NCBI GenBank assembly: GCA_034359265.1
Contig: CP136892.1
Location: 10,464,501 to 10,528,500, forward strand
DNA length: 64,000 nucleotides
Reading direction: 5' to 3'
From: Canna indica
Lineage: Eukaryota; Streptophyta; Magnoliopsida; Zingiberales; Cannaceae
The notes under the pieces were generated by a model, which saw nothing but the letters and a program-made list of their open reading frames with translations, had not been told where the DNA came from and ran no database searches. Positions 1 through 11,640 of this stretch are shown in pieces (the first letter of the stretch is position 1; each line of letters opens with the position of its first letter). A program made the position numbers and the translations under genes.

Positions 1-282
1 ATATTTTTAAATTTTAATTGTCTTTGTTATCTTAATATATCAACTCCGGTCAACAAACAAATACTGCAAAGTTAAAATTTTGCCTCATTCTACTATTCAC
101 GTGTGAGGTAATCATCTTAGAAATGCTAAATATACTATTATATTTTTTATTATTCAAAAATAATCATTTTTAGAAATGCTAATTTTACTATTACATTATT
201 GTTATTGTTTAATACTTTCAATATTGAATTTAATTATCAAATGTTAAAAAAAAAATCATTCCTCACTATTTTTTCATATAGA

Positions 283-1145
283 ATGGATAGAAAAGAAGTT
301 GCTAGATTTGCCCGACATCATAGGAGAATGATTATACGGGAGAAAAAAAATCCAAGTATTCTATTGACAAAACAAATCTTCATGGTTGGAGATATAGTGG
401 TATAAATTTGAATTATAACGAAATAATTACAAGAAGATTGTGTGCAAAAGAAGCAATAATTCAAAGGAAGAAAACTATGGTAATTATTAGAAGAACAAAT
501 ATTTATGGTGCTTCTTTTAATTCAAGTGTCACAACTTCACAAAGTCAGGTATATAAAGTTGGAGAATCGTCCACAAGATCTATTTATGAAAAGTATCATA
601 GTAATACTCATATGATATTACCCATGATGGACATCTTTATAAATAGTCCTCATACTATTGAGCTTCAACCTTGGAATTTTGGACATCCATCATGTACATG
701 TGAATATTGTGGAGCTTTGATGTGGTATGAGAAGAGAACTATCAAAACTCGAGATGTTCAAAACCCAAAGTTTACCCTTTGTTGTATGGAAGGCAAAGTG
801 CAGTTACCATTATTAAAGGAACCACCATCCTTTCTACAAAGACTCCTTCAATAAAAAATTTTAGAGGATTTTCAAAATTTTAATCACAATATTAGAATAT
901 ACAACTCAATGTTTGCTTTCACTTCCATGGGAGACCGTATTGGCAACTCAATTAACAATGGCAATGGTGCAGATGTTTTTCGTTTAAATGGACAGAATCA
1001 TCATCTCATTGGTTCCTTATTATCTTCGGTTGGATGCAAGCCACAATTTGCACAACTATACATATATGACACAGACAATGAGGTCTCCAATAGAGTAAAT
1101 GCACAACTAAACTTCAAAATTAGAATATGCAATTATGTTATCTAA
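283..1145 (+). pseudogene. Helitron replicase N-terminal region (Helitron_like_N)
   Basis: The translated segments 408-854 and 909-1145 match the N-terminal part of plant Helitron Rep/helicase proteins. There is a Cys-rich motif of the form C-x-C-x2-C-x-A-x-MW-x2-E followed by CCxEGKVQLP, then a MFAFTSMG segment and a run beginning NGQNHHLIG that leads into QLYIYDTDNEVSNR. These are interrupted by stops and small frame changes (for example the stop at 852-854). Immediately after the NEVSNR segment the sequence jumps to the tyrosine motif at about 1,157. The several hundred residues that normally carry the HUH nuclease centre are therefore absent. It would have been a rolling-circle transposase; as it stands it is a relic. 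Confidence 0.75.
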
Positions 1146-1706
1146 TATTTTCTTTTAAGGTCAATTAAATATCTTTTCAAATACATTAATAAAAACTCAG
1201 ATAGAGCAATTGCTACGATTCAAGATGACAATAATTATAATGACTCATCAAATGATCGTAGTACTATGAGACAATCTCAAAAAGATGAAATCAAAGCTTA
1301 TTTAGATTGTCGTTATATCTCTGCAATGGAAGCATGTTGGAGAATATTTCAGTTTGACATTCATCATAGACAACCTGCAGTAGAACGTTTAAGTTTTCAT
1401 CTCCCAAATGAACAAGCAATAGTTTATAAAGATTCAGACGATTTAGAAGAATTAGTTGATAGACCAACAACACATAAGACAATGTTCACAGAGTGGATGA
1501 ACACCAATGATATAATATTCGGATGCTCAAAAGCTTACATATGTTGATTTTCCTTCGAAATGGGTTTGGAATAAAAAAAAAATTATGTGGACAAGAAAAA
1601 AAATGCAAATGTGTTGGCAGAATATATTATGCACATCCTACGAGTGCAGAAAAATATTATCTAAGAATGTTACTCAATTCTGTCAAAGGATGTACATCAT
1701 TTGACA
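1108..1706 (+). repeat. Direct repeat copy 1 of the RepHel central region
   Basis: This 599-bp segment recurs almost exactly at 2,997-3,594 (about a dozen differences by eye, near 98% identity). It encodes the KYLFKY-type tyrosine motif region of the Helitron Rep domain and the following DEIKAYLDCRYIS...FDIHHRQPAVERLSFHLP region. Copy 1 breaks off after the TTTGACA at its end and is followed by unrelated AT-rich sequence, so copy 2 is the one continuous with the helicase. Confidence 0.9.
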
Positions 1707-1928
1707 TAATATTAACAAATTATTTGATTTTAAAATTATAAAAGTGATGATAAATTTAAAAAAATTATGTGAATATGAGAGGGTAAGAAGAAAATGACGG
1801 AAGAACAATGTTATACTAAAATATATGAATAATTATCATGAAGCTGATAATTTAAATTATCAAGAGGAGCTGGCAATATATTTCTCTCAATATGTATCCA
1901 TGATTCATGAAACTGATAATTTAAATTA

Positions 1929-2950
1929 TGAAAAATTAATAAAAATATCTCGAACTATTGAGTTTTTAACAAATCTGACTTATACTTTTATTTGTAACTA
2001 ATTTATACTCGAACTTTCATTTTGATATCAATTATATACTTCCATCAGCTGGGTGTTAAAGTAGTCGTTATTTGCTGACGTAGATTGCACAGTCAGCATA
2101 AATAAATTATTTTTTATTCAAAGTTGCCACGTCAGCATGACCAGTTTTAAAAATGGAAAATTAATGAAAATATCTCAAACTATTAAGTTTTTAACAAATT
2201 CGCCCCGTACTTTTCTTTGTAACTAATTTATACTCGAACTTTTATTTTAATATCAATTGTATACTCCCGTCAGTTGGATGTTAAAGTAGCTGTTATATGC
2301 TGATGTGGACTGCACAGTCAATTTTTTATTCAAAGTTTCCTCGTTATCAAATGATCCATGTCTGCAAGATTAGTTAAAAAATATATATTAAAAATCTCTT
2401 CAATGCCATGTCAGCCATATCTTAAAAAAAAAGAAAAAACAACAATTGAAGAGGTTTTTAATATTTTTTAAAATTGGTCTTGCTGACGTGGATTATTTGA
2501 TGACGAGATAACTTTGAATAAAAAATTAATTTATTTATGCTGATTGTGCAGTCCACGTCAGCATATAACAGTCACTTTAACACTCAACTAACAGGAGTAT
2601 ATAATTGATACCAAAATAAAAATTCAAGTATAAATTAGTTACAAATAAAAGTATGAGCCAGAATTGTTAAAAACTCAATAGTTCAGGATATTTTCATTAA
2701 TTTTTCAATTTTTTTCAACAAAGCTGATGTGGTCATGCTGACGGGGCAACTTTGAATAAAAAATAATTTATTTATACTGACTGTACAGTCCACGTCAGCA
2801 AATTAATAACAACTACTTTAACATCCAGCTGACGGGAGTATACAATTGATATTAAAATGAAAGTTCGAGTATAAATTAGTTACAAATAAAAGTACGAGTC
2901 AAATTTGTTAAAAACTTAATAATTCAAGATATTTTTATTAATTTTTCCTA
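1929..2950. mobile_element. Compound foldback element (nested inverted repeats)
   Basis: The two halves are inverted complements. An outer arm (about 1,929-2,145) pairs with 2,710-2,950, and a second, related arm (about 2,153-2,400) pairs with 2,440-2,705. Each arm carries the same sub-motifs (GTCAGCATAAATAAATTA, TTTGTAACTAATTTATACTC), so the element looks like two copies of one TIR on each side. The ends read GAAAAATTAATAAAAATATC and its complement. No coding capacity is seen. It lies between the two direct repeats at 1,108 and 2,997. Long TIRs without coding fit a Mutator-like or foldback MITE; the superfamily is an inference. Confidence 0.7.
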
Positions 2951-2996
2951 AATTTAATACAAGGTCTACCGCTACCATATATATTAGTTCATAATA

Positions 2997-3594
2997 TAAA
3001 CTTCAAAATTAGAATATGCAATTATGTTATCTAATATTTTCTTTTAAGGTCAATTAAATATCTTTTCAAATACATTAATAAAAACTCAGATAGAGCAATT
3101 GCTACGATTCAAGATGACAATAATTATAATGACTCATCAAATGATCATAGTACTACGAGACAATCTCAAAAAGATGAAATCAAAGCTTATTTAGATTGTC
3201 GTTATATCTCTGCAATGGAAACATGTTGGAGAATATTTCAGTTTGACATTCATCATAGACAACCTGCAGTAGAACGTTTAAGTTTTCATCTCCCAAATGA
3301 ACAAACAATAGTTTATAAAGATTCAGATGATTTAGAAGAATTAGTTGATAGACCAACAACACATAAGATAATGTTCACAGAGTGGATGAACACCAATGAT
3401 ATATATCCGGATGCTCAAGAGCTTACATATGTTGATTTTCCTTCGAAATGGGTTTGGAATAAAAAAAAAATTACGTGGACAAGAAAAAAAATGCAAATGT
3501 GTTGGCAGAATATATTATGCACATCCTACGAGTGCAGAATAATATTATCTAAGAATGTTACTCAATTCTGTCAAAGGATGTACATCATTTGACA
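2997..3594 (+). repeat. Direct repeat copy 2 of the RepHel central region
   Basis: Near-identical to 1,108-1,706 and continuous downstream with the remainder of the Helitron helicase gene (the [20 protein letters not shown] region starts at its end). The copy therefore occupies the original position and copy 1 is the displaced duplicate, or the reverse event occurred by insertion of the intervening 1.3 kb with duplication. Confidence 0.85.
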
Positions 3595-4795
3595 GCATTA
3601 GAACTGTGAACAATGTGATATATCCAACTTTCAAGGCAGCATGTTATGCATTAGGTTTTCTGAATGATGATAAGGAATAAGATGATTGTTTGAACGACGC
3701 TTCTGTATGGGCATCTGCATCTCAATTAAGAAATCTTTTTTCAACTATTATTATGCACTATGAAGTCTAAGATCCTGCTTTTCTTTGGTCACGAAATTGG
3801 GAGATTCTTAGTGAAGATATATTATATTTATGTCGGAAGCTATTACAATTTCCAAACATATCATTGACTACATCCCAGATAAAAAATTATGCTTTATTAG
3901 AAATTGAAAAAATATTCAAAAAAAATGGAAGAAGTTTAACAGATTTTGACAGAATTGGATTTCCTAATGGACTTATGATGGGAGAAATGCACAATAAATT
4001 GTTAATCGAGGAGATGAATTACAGTAAATGATTTGGACATGGAATTTCAAAAATTGTACACAGAACTCAATAGTCAACAAAAATTGGCATTTGAAAAAAT
4101 ATTGGAGTCTACGTATAGAAATGAAGGAAATTATTTTTTATTGATGGTTATGGTGGAACTGAAAAAATATACCTATGGAAAACTATTACTGCAAAACTCA
4201 GATTTGAAGATAAAATAGTTTTATTGGTTGCTTCGTTTGAAATTGCTTCATTGCTACTACCAGGAGGTCGAACAGCTCACTCAAGATTTCGAATACCCAT
4301 TGAAATTTCAAACACGACGACATGTGATATCAAACAAGGATCTATTAATTAATAAAACATCTCTTATTATTTGGGATAAGGCTCCAATGACAAATAAGTG
4401 TTGTGTTGAAGCATTAGATAGAACGTTTAGAGATATACTGCAAACTAGATTTAGAAATAGTGAGAACAAACTTTTTGGAGGAATAACAGTTGTATTAGGA
4501 GGAGATTTCCGACAAATACTCCCTGTAGTACTAAAAGGAAGACGAGCAAATATTATAAATGTTTCAATGAAAAAGTCATATGTATGGAATTATTTTGAAG
4601 TTATTTTTCTTACTAAAAATATGCGTTTACAATCAAATGACTTAACACAAAGACAAATTAAAGAACTTAGAGATTTTGCAGATTGAATATTACGTATAGG
4701 AAATGATATTGGTTGTTCAATTGATGGAGAAGTTTCGATAACTGTACCAAATGATATTCTAATATAGTATAATGGTGATCCTATAAAGCTAGTTG
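3595..4795 (+). pseudogene. Helitron PIF1-like helicase, N-terminal half
   Basis: The translated sequence continues from the Rep region into a PIF1-family (superfamily 1B) DNA helicase: a NxQQKLAFEKIL Q-motif-like start at about 4,070, a Walker A region read as GYGGTEK at about 4,150, Walker B IIWDKAPM at about 4,370, and FGGITVVLGGDFRQILPVV (motif III type) at about 4,480-4,540. Plant Helitron helicases have GGTGKT at Walker A and DEAPM at Walker B, so both are altered here, the Glu to Lys change in Walker B being the more damaging. Several stops and a frame change near 4,220 are present. The gene is cut after 4,795 by the CACTA insertion and resumes at 11,898. Confidence 0.85.
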
Positions 4796-5155
4796 CACTA
4801 CTAGAAAAATGGGCATCAGCAACAGCTGATGCCGTTGCTGAAAATCATCAACAACGACGTGCAACGACTGGCGCCGTTGCAATGGATCCATGGCAGAAAA
4901 TTGCGTTGCTGATAACTTAGCAACGGATTAGCAACGACCGCTCGGGCCGTTGCTAAAAATATTATCAGCAACGGTTTTGCCACGGACGCAGAGCCGTTAC
5001 TGATAACATTAATAGCAACGGCTGGTGAGCCCGTAGCAACGCCGTTAGTAAAAGCCCGTTGTTGTAGGTCATCAGCAACGACTTTCGATAAACTTTTAGC
5101 AACGGCTTTCCCATGGATGGCCGTGAGAAAGCCATTGTTGATGATGTGAACCTGG
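4796..5155. repeat. CACTA left subterminal repeat region
   Basis: About ten copies, in both orientations, of a short unit around CAGCAACGGC / GCCGTTGCTGA occur in the first 350 bp inside the left end. The matching cluster at the right end is at 11,640-11,894. Such arrays are binding sites for the small CACTA protein (TNPA) in the well-studied elements; here that role is inferred from position. Confidence 0.8.
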
Positions 5156-5420
5156 TAACAAAAAAAATTAAAATTTCAAATTTTCATTGATACATTGATA
5201 CATTATCTGATATATAACTCACACACCCATACACTCATACACACATTCATTCACACATCACAAATACACCAAGATATACATCAAAACAATTATATTTATA
5301 TTGATAATTATCCATAATAGTATAAAAACTATTCAAATGCAAAATTGAAGTATCAATATCCAAACAAAATAAATTAAACAAGTATAATATCTCAGTAACA
5401 AAGTCAATATAAAAAAAATC

Positions 5421-6952
5421 TCACGATGACGATGGAGGAAGGCCTGGATCATTTGGCGGGGTCTGGAGTGATTGAGTGTACACCGGCGTGGATTGACTCA
5501 AGGACGATGGATGAGATGATGCCGAAGAGATGCCTACTTCGAGATGACCTGACATGCTGCGTAGCATAGCATGCATCTCCGCCATCATCTGACTCTAGCG
5601 CTCCATCATCTCAGTCTGATGCGCGATCGTCTCCTCTAGAGTCATTATTCTGCTACTATGATCATAACTGGATCTAGAGGTGGACGGCCGCTCACCAGCG
5701 ATCGGAGGGGTCGGTGCCCCAAGTGGCCCTAGTACGGCTCGCGCATGACCACTATCTGCAAAGCCATATACGAGGCCATGGTTCCAGCCACCTGCGGCCT
5801 CGACCCACGTTGCTGTGTCAAAGTCCTCGAGGGTGCCCCCGCGCTGCACCACCGTCTGGTTGTAGGTGTCCTACTCGAGTTTGATTTTTTGTTTAATATT
5901 TATCATAAAACTTAAATTATAAATATATAATGAATAATTTAAACAAATATATAGTTACCATAATGTATGCAACGCGGTTGTCGATGTACTCCCCCGTCCC
6001 ATGTGCTCGACGGTGAGTCCGCTCAAACACCACCGTCGGGGAGGGTCGCTGGACAGTCCCGTCATCCGACACCGTCATCTACATTTACAAAACAAATACA
6101 TTAATTAGTACATATAGTAACAAATAAAATATATAATTAAAATGTATACTTACCTTACGGTTCGCGTGCACTGCAAATGCAATAGAGCCGCCGGTGTGAC
6201 GCGCTGCTCCCCCGACATGCGATTTCTAGCCGCATTCCTAGAAACCTCCTGCCATCGATCCGTCGACCATATTCCCACGAGCTGGTCCCATATATCCGGA
6301 GTAATCCAATCGGGGCCGTATCCCCGAGTCTCCGCGATGTTAGTAGTCTCAGCTCGTGCCATCGCCTGAGACCGGGCCTGCCCCAGCTGCCCGTTGTACC
6401 TTGCTCGAGAAATAGCCTCTCAGGCAGCGTAAATGAAGGGCCTTTGATCCTCAGCCCATGTATAAGGAGTCTGCAGAATAATAATATCAGTACCAATATT
6501 AATCATCATGCATGTAAAAAAAAAAAATGTGCCTCAAACTCGCGCCATAACATGTCGACGTGCTCGCTAGGCACGTGAGACCACGTAGGCCATGCCCCGT
6601 GCATGTATCGTCGAATAGTAGAAGAAATGCTCATCGGCACTTCTTCTTGCTCGAACCTGCACAACAAAAATAAATTTTAATATTATATTATGATATAATG
6701 AATTTGTAATGATTCATAATTCATGATATATTTCCGCTCCCCAATCACGCTAATAAATCTACGTGACTCTGTGGTTGGTGGAGGCTGCCACCTGTTCGGC
6801 CCGTGTGGCCGCCTGCGTTTGAATGTACTAGCCTCGGCAGTATCATCGGCATGAGGATCAGCAACAGGAGGATCAGCAGCATGAGTAAGTGTAGGAGTCT
6901 CACCGATCGGAGACTCCGAAACTCTCCTGCGACGATAACCACGACCAGACAT
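5421..6952 (-). pseudogene. CACTA second protein, Transposase_24-like (TNPA-like)
   Basis: At least four coding blocks on the - strand, separated by AT-rich introns. 6,952-6,683 starts MSGRGYRRRRVSESP with a basic, Pro-rich stretch and KRRRPHGPN. About 6,640-6,540 and 6,480-6,150 carry WRQEFE/AETRGYGPDWITPDIW and SRNAARNRMSG. About 6,080-5,960 has the SDDGTVQRPSPTVVFERTHRR type motif. About 5,880-5,421 ends in an MTLEETIAHQTEMMER coiled-coil-like tail. This order matches plant Ptta/En/Spm (Transposase_24) proteins, which accompany TNP2 in CACTA elements. One in-frame stop (5,595-5,597) interrupts the last block. Exon limits are approximate. Confidence 0.7.
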
Positions 6953-7027
6953 ATCTGTCGAATAGATATATAATCAGATTATTGTATAAATAGTAGAGAT
7001 ATATTTAATAAAATATATACTTTACAA

Positions 7028-10000
7028 CTATTCCTCATCATCTGAATAATAGTCTTCGAATTCTTCCTCTTCTTCATCTTCTTCATCTCCAGCTTCCTCA
7101 ATTTCATGATCGTCATCATCAGCATATTCAACTTCTAATTGAATTGACGTTGTGTCTGCATCCTCGAGTATTGGAATAATACGATCTACAGCAGGAGGAT
7201 CATCTTCTTGATAGAAACCATCTGTCATATCAGGTATCAGCTCATTTTCTTCTACTATCGGATCATTTTTTCCTCTATCTTTTGTCTTACAAACTACACG
7301 CCAATCTGCTCTATCTTTATTTCGAGCCGGATACTTCGCGTAATATACTTGTTCGGCTTGTGATGCCAATATAAAAGGCTCATTTCCTGCCAATTTAGAT
7401 TTGTAATTAACCCCAACAAGTTTGTATTTTGGATGAACTTTCATGCCCCTTTCTGTTGTATCGAAACAATGACATCTAAATAGAATAACTGATTTCAAGC
7501 CGAAGTAGTGCAACTCTATCACTTCTTCCACCAGTCCATAAAAATCCATATCACATTCAACATAGGTTGTCCCTTTCACACAGACCCCGCATTCATCGTC
7601 TTCTTTGTAAATGCATATTCAACCGTGTGAAATTTATACCCATTAACAAAATATCCGCTATAGCACGACACAAGTCGCGACGGTCCACTAACAAACTCAA
7701 ATATTCTTTCATATATTTCAGCTCTGTGATCTTTGCTGTAAGTCTGAATCCAAGTAGGGAAATCACAATTCCGTAATCTCTCCAATTCTTCATCGTTGTG
7801 AATAGAGTATTTTTGCACCATCTCAGTGTCAAATATTTCAATGAATTATTCAATCTCTGGATAATTGAGTAATACATACAAGTATGCCAAATGATACTCT
7901 TCCTCGCTTAAGTGTCGAGATGGACGAGAATCAAAAGCACGACCAGAGTGATAAAATATATTTAAACGTCCATCTGAATGTCGAACACCCTCGTCGTCAT
8001 TACGTGGAAGACGATCAAATCTTGTCTGTACTGTCGATTCAAATTAAATGAGCAGAATGTTGAAATTTCTTGGATGATATACGATTCAGATATTGATCCT
8101 TCAACAACTGCGGTGTTCTTTACTTTTTTCTTCAGACGATTTATGTATATTTCAAATAAGTACATCCACCGATATTGAACGGGGCCACCAACTCGTGCCT
8201 CGTATGCCAAGTGTATCGGTAGATACTCCATCGAGTCAAAAAATACAGGAGGGAAAAACTGCTCCATCTTGCATATGATTTCAACAATATTATTTTCAAG
8301 TGTTGACATATCTTTGACTCTAAGGACATTTGCACATATATTTCTAAAAAACATACTTAATTCAGTCAATGGACCCCAAATATTATCAGGTAGAAGATCT
8401 CGAAATGCGATCGGAAGTAATCTCTGCATGAATACATGACAATCATGACTCTTCATCCCTGATATTTTGCAATCATCGACGTTCACACATCGAGATAAGT
8501 TTGAAGCATATCCATCGGATAATCTGAGTTCTTTTACCCATTGACAAACATCTTTGATCTGTTGTTTATTTAACACATATAGGGCATTCGGTTTCAGATA
8601 TTGTCCGTTGACCTCTTGTAACTCCAACTCTGGTCTTTTACAAAGTATTTTCATATCATGTCGGGCTTTGACATTATCTTTAGTTTTTTCGAAAATATCC
8701 ATCAAAGTGTTGAAAATATTATCAAACACATTTTTTTCAATGTGCATGACATCTAAACTATGTCGAATCAATAATGAACTCCAATAGGGCAATTCCCAAA
8801 AGATATTTTTTTTCACCCAGTTATGTGTTTGGCCAAAACCTGTCACTCTTTCATTGCGACCAAATACTATATCTGGAAGGGCTGAAACACGTGCTAACAT
8901 TTGTTCACCAGACAACATCGGTGGTGGCCCATCTCTTTCGACTCTGCCCTTAGTAAATTTATTACGATTCCTTCGATACTGATGATTAGCCGGTAGGAAT
9001 CGACGATGACAATCAAAGAATGAGATTTTTCATCCGTTCTGAAGACTGATTGATTTAGAGTGTTCCATACAATACAGACAAGAGAGTCGGCCATGAGTGC
9101 TCCAACCAGACAACATGCCGTACGCCGGGAAATCATTGATTGTCCACAAGACCGCAGCCTTTAAATTGAAGTTTTGCTTCCGATGACAATCATAAGTGAC
9201 AGCTCCCTCAGTCCACAATGTTTTCAATTCATCTATCAAGGATCTGAGGAATATGTCAATTTCTTTTCGCGGACCCTTAGGACCCGGAATAATCATTGAA
9301 AGATAAATAAATTCATCTTTCATACACATTGACGGTGGCAAATTATAAACTGTCAGCAGCACTGGCCAAACTGAATAAGGAGTTGCAGAATGTCCAAACG
9401 AATTAAAAGCATCTGTGCACAATCCCAATCTTATATTTCTAGTATCCCTAGCAAATGAAGGATAATATGTATCCAAATATTTCCATGCTTCACTGTCGGA
9501 TGGATGAGTCATTACTGTATCATCACGACTTCTTGCATGCCAACTCATGTAGGGGGCTGTCTTTTCCGACATGAATAATCTTTGAAGCTTCGGTGTTAAT
9601 GGAAAATACCGAAGCACCTTAAACGAGATATTTTTCCGTCAGACCGATTTCTTCTCTTTGTAACGAGGATGTTGACATACAGGGCATTTATCCAACTGCA
9701 CATTTTCTTTATAATATAAAATACAATTATTTTGGCACGCGTGTATTTTTTCGTACCCAAGCCCTAATTTTCTCATTAGCTTTTTAGTCTTATAAAAAGT
9801 TGGCTCAAACTTGTTATCAGTAGGTAGCATTCCATTAATCAATCCTGCAATCCGATCATACGCAACCCCGCTGATATTACAATATATTGGTTTTGATGTT
9901 TAGGAGCTATGTCATTGCTGAAAACCTAGTGTATTTAGGACAATTCTCATACAAAGGTTCATCGGCAACTTTCAGCATCTCGTAAAATTCTGCAGCTTCT

Positions 10001-10496
10001 TTATTCGGTAATTCAATCTCTACCGCAGTTTGTACTTCTGTGATATCAATCGCTGTAGTATCTGGTGGGACTGATGTCTGAAGAACTGGCCGATCAACAT
10101 TATCATTCAGGTGAAATTGACCCCAAGACTATCAAGTATCATAGTTCTATAGGGATTAGATTGACTAGATGAAGAAGCACCAGCAGAGGAAGATTCACCA
10201 TATGTCTGAACGACAGGATTACTCGACGTCCCGACTTCACGTGACTCCCCGTGATAAGTCCATAGAAAATATCTTGGCGCAAATCCTTTGCTATATAGAT
10301 GCAGAGTGACAGTCTCTCGATCCAAAAATCATCCATTCAAACAAATGCAGCACGAACATCGGATTTGATCACCGATGCTAACGAAATTCCGATTCAAATA
10401 GGCAAAATTTAGGAAGTACGTTACGCCTAATCGAAACTCATTCGTTAAAGCTCCACGATCAAGACGTCGGTACATCCAACTTCGATCAGCCGACAT
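7028..10496 (-). pseudogene. CACTA transposase, TNP2/TNPD type
   Basis: Reading on the - strand: a transposase-associated domain starting MSADRSWMYRR at 10,496 with a CxCCxC motif (about 10,350); a zinc-binding segment CPVCQHPRY (about 9,660); the Transposase_21 core (9,617-about 8,700) with LGLCTDAFNSFG, LYCMEHSKS, FFDCHRRFLP and HSLDVMHIEKNV; DUF4218 (GGPVQYRWMY, about 8,170); and DUF4216 (about 7,560-7,200) ending in a very acidic tail. I chose MSADRSW because the family begins there; an upstream ATG at 10,517 is in frame. Stops at 9,639-9,641 and 9,030-9,032 and frame changes near 10,300, 9,900 and 7,900 disable it. It would cut and paste the element at its CACTA ends. Confidence 0.85.
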
Positions 10497-10570
10497 GATT
10501 CTGTCAATCAATGACAATTTTTTTGGTTAATGTCTTTAGGTGACATTGTCCTATTCCCTTCGGGATTTAT

Positions 10571-10757
10571 GTTATTTATATTACACTAAGTACTTATTTT
10601 AACCGCTAACTTCATTCTAAATTTCGGCAGCATCTCCCTATAGTTCTCCGAATACGCATATCATCTGGGCGCGTATCGGAGAACAAGAGAGATGCTGCCG
10701 AAATTTAGAATAATTAGTTAATAGTTAAAATAAAAACGTAAGTGCAGTACAAATAAC
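10571..10757. repeat. Long palindrome upstream of the TNP2 start
   Basis: An imperfect inverted repeat of about 90 bp per arm. The best part of the stem is TTCTAAATTTCGGCAGCATC (from 10,615) against its complement ending at about 10,711, with TTCTCCGAATACGC pairing GCGTATCGGAGAA nearer the loop. Pairing continues outward to about 10,571 and 10,757 with some mismatches. It lies 75 bp upstream of the transposase start on the transcribed side, so it is either in the promoter or in the 5' leader. Confidence 0.8.
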
Positions 10758-10944
10758 TATATTCCCAAATTATCCAATCAGGGACAATTCAAGAATTGTA
10801 CGTCGTGTAAAAGATCATCTATTTCTTTTACACGAACATACAATCCCCGAACGGATCTAAGGTTTTGCTAAATCATATCCGACTCGTCGATGCGTACGTG
10901 AAACATATCAACTCGTCGGATGGATGATTATTTTCTAAATATTT

Positions 10945-11135
10945 CGAGTCAGTTCGAGTCCATATTGGACAATTCCGACATGAGTCCAAATTAGATGATT
11001 CCGGCAGGAGTCCAAAATGAACTATTATGGCGCGCGTCCGAAGTGGACGATTCCGGCGCGCGTCCGAAGTGGACGATTCCGGCACAATGCCGAAGTGGAC
11101 AATTCCGACGAGAGTCCACTGAGGACAACTTTGGA
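10945..11135. repeat. Tandem repeat, about 27-bp unit
   Basis: Six or seven degenerate head-to-tail copies of a unit around GCGTCCGAAGTGGACGATTC; two copies near 11,030-11,085 are almost identical. It lies inside the CACTA element upstream of the transposase gene. Function unknown; upstream repeat arrays in CACTA elements can be protein-binding sites. Confidence 0.75.
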
Positions 11136-11640
11136 CTAATTAACAATATTTTAACTAATTAATTAATATTAATCTACATCATTTTCATTAATTTAAATAA
11201 TTAACCTATCATTATTAAATATTAATCTAACTAAATTAAACTGAAAATTAATATAAACTCCAAAAATTAATCTAAACCCTAAAAATTAATCTAACAAAAT
11301 AAACAATTAATCTAAATAATTAATTAAATAATTAATTAACAAATAAATAAAAATTAATCTACAATTTCCGGCGCCGGAGTACAGTGTCCGGACAGTGTGT
11401 TCGGACACTGTACAAGATTCGGCGGCGGCCATTGGCCGTCCGCCGTCGGCTGAAACCCTAAAAATAGGGTTTCGGTCGGATTTCCCGCCGGCCGCAACGG
11501 GAAGAGATGGTCGGGCGGCGATGAATACATGAAATCTGCGGTCGAGGACGGACGGCAGCGTCGGCGTGAGGCGGGAGGAGGAGGCGGCGGCAGCAGCGGA
11601 AGGAAGAAGGGACGGGCGCGATCTGTGACATATATAAACT
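11136..11640. other. Non-coding CACTA interior upstream of transposase
   Basis: An AT-rich block of repeated TTAATCTAA-type words (11,140-11,350) followed by a GC-rich block (11,365-11,630). The GC-rich block has a short palindrome CCGGACAGTGTGTTCGG at about 11,388. Open frames in the GC-rich block show no recognisable protein. It may contain the promoter of the - strand transposase. Confidence 0.4.
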
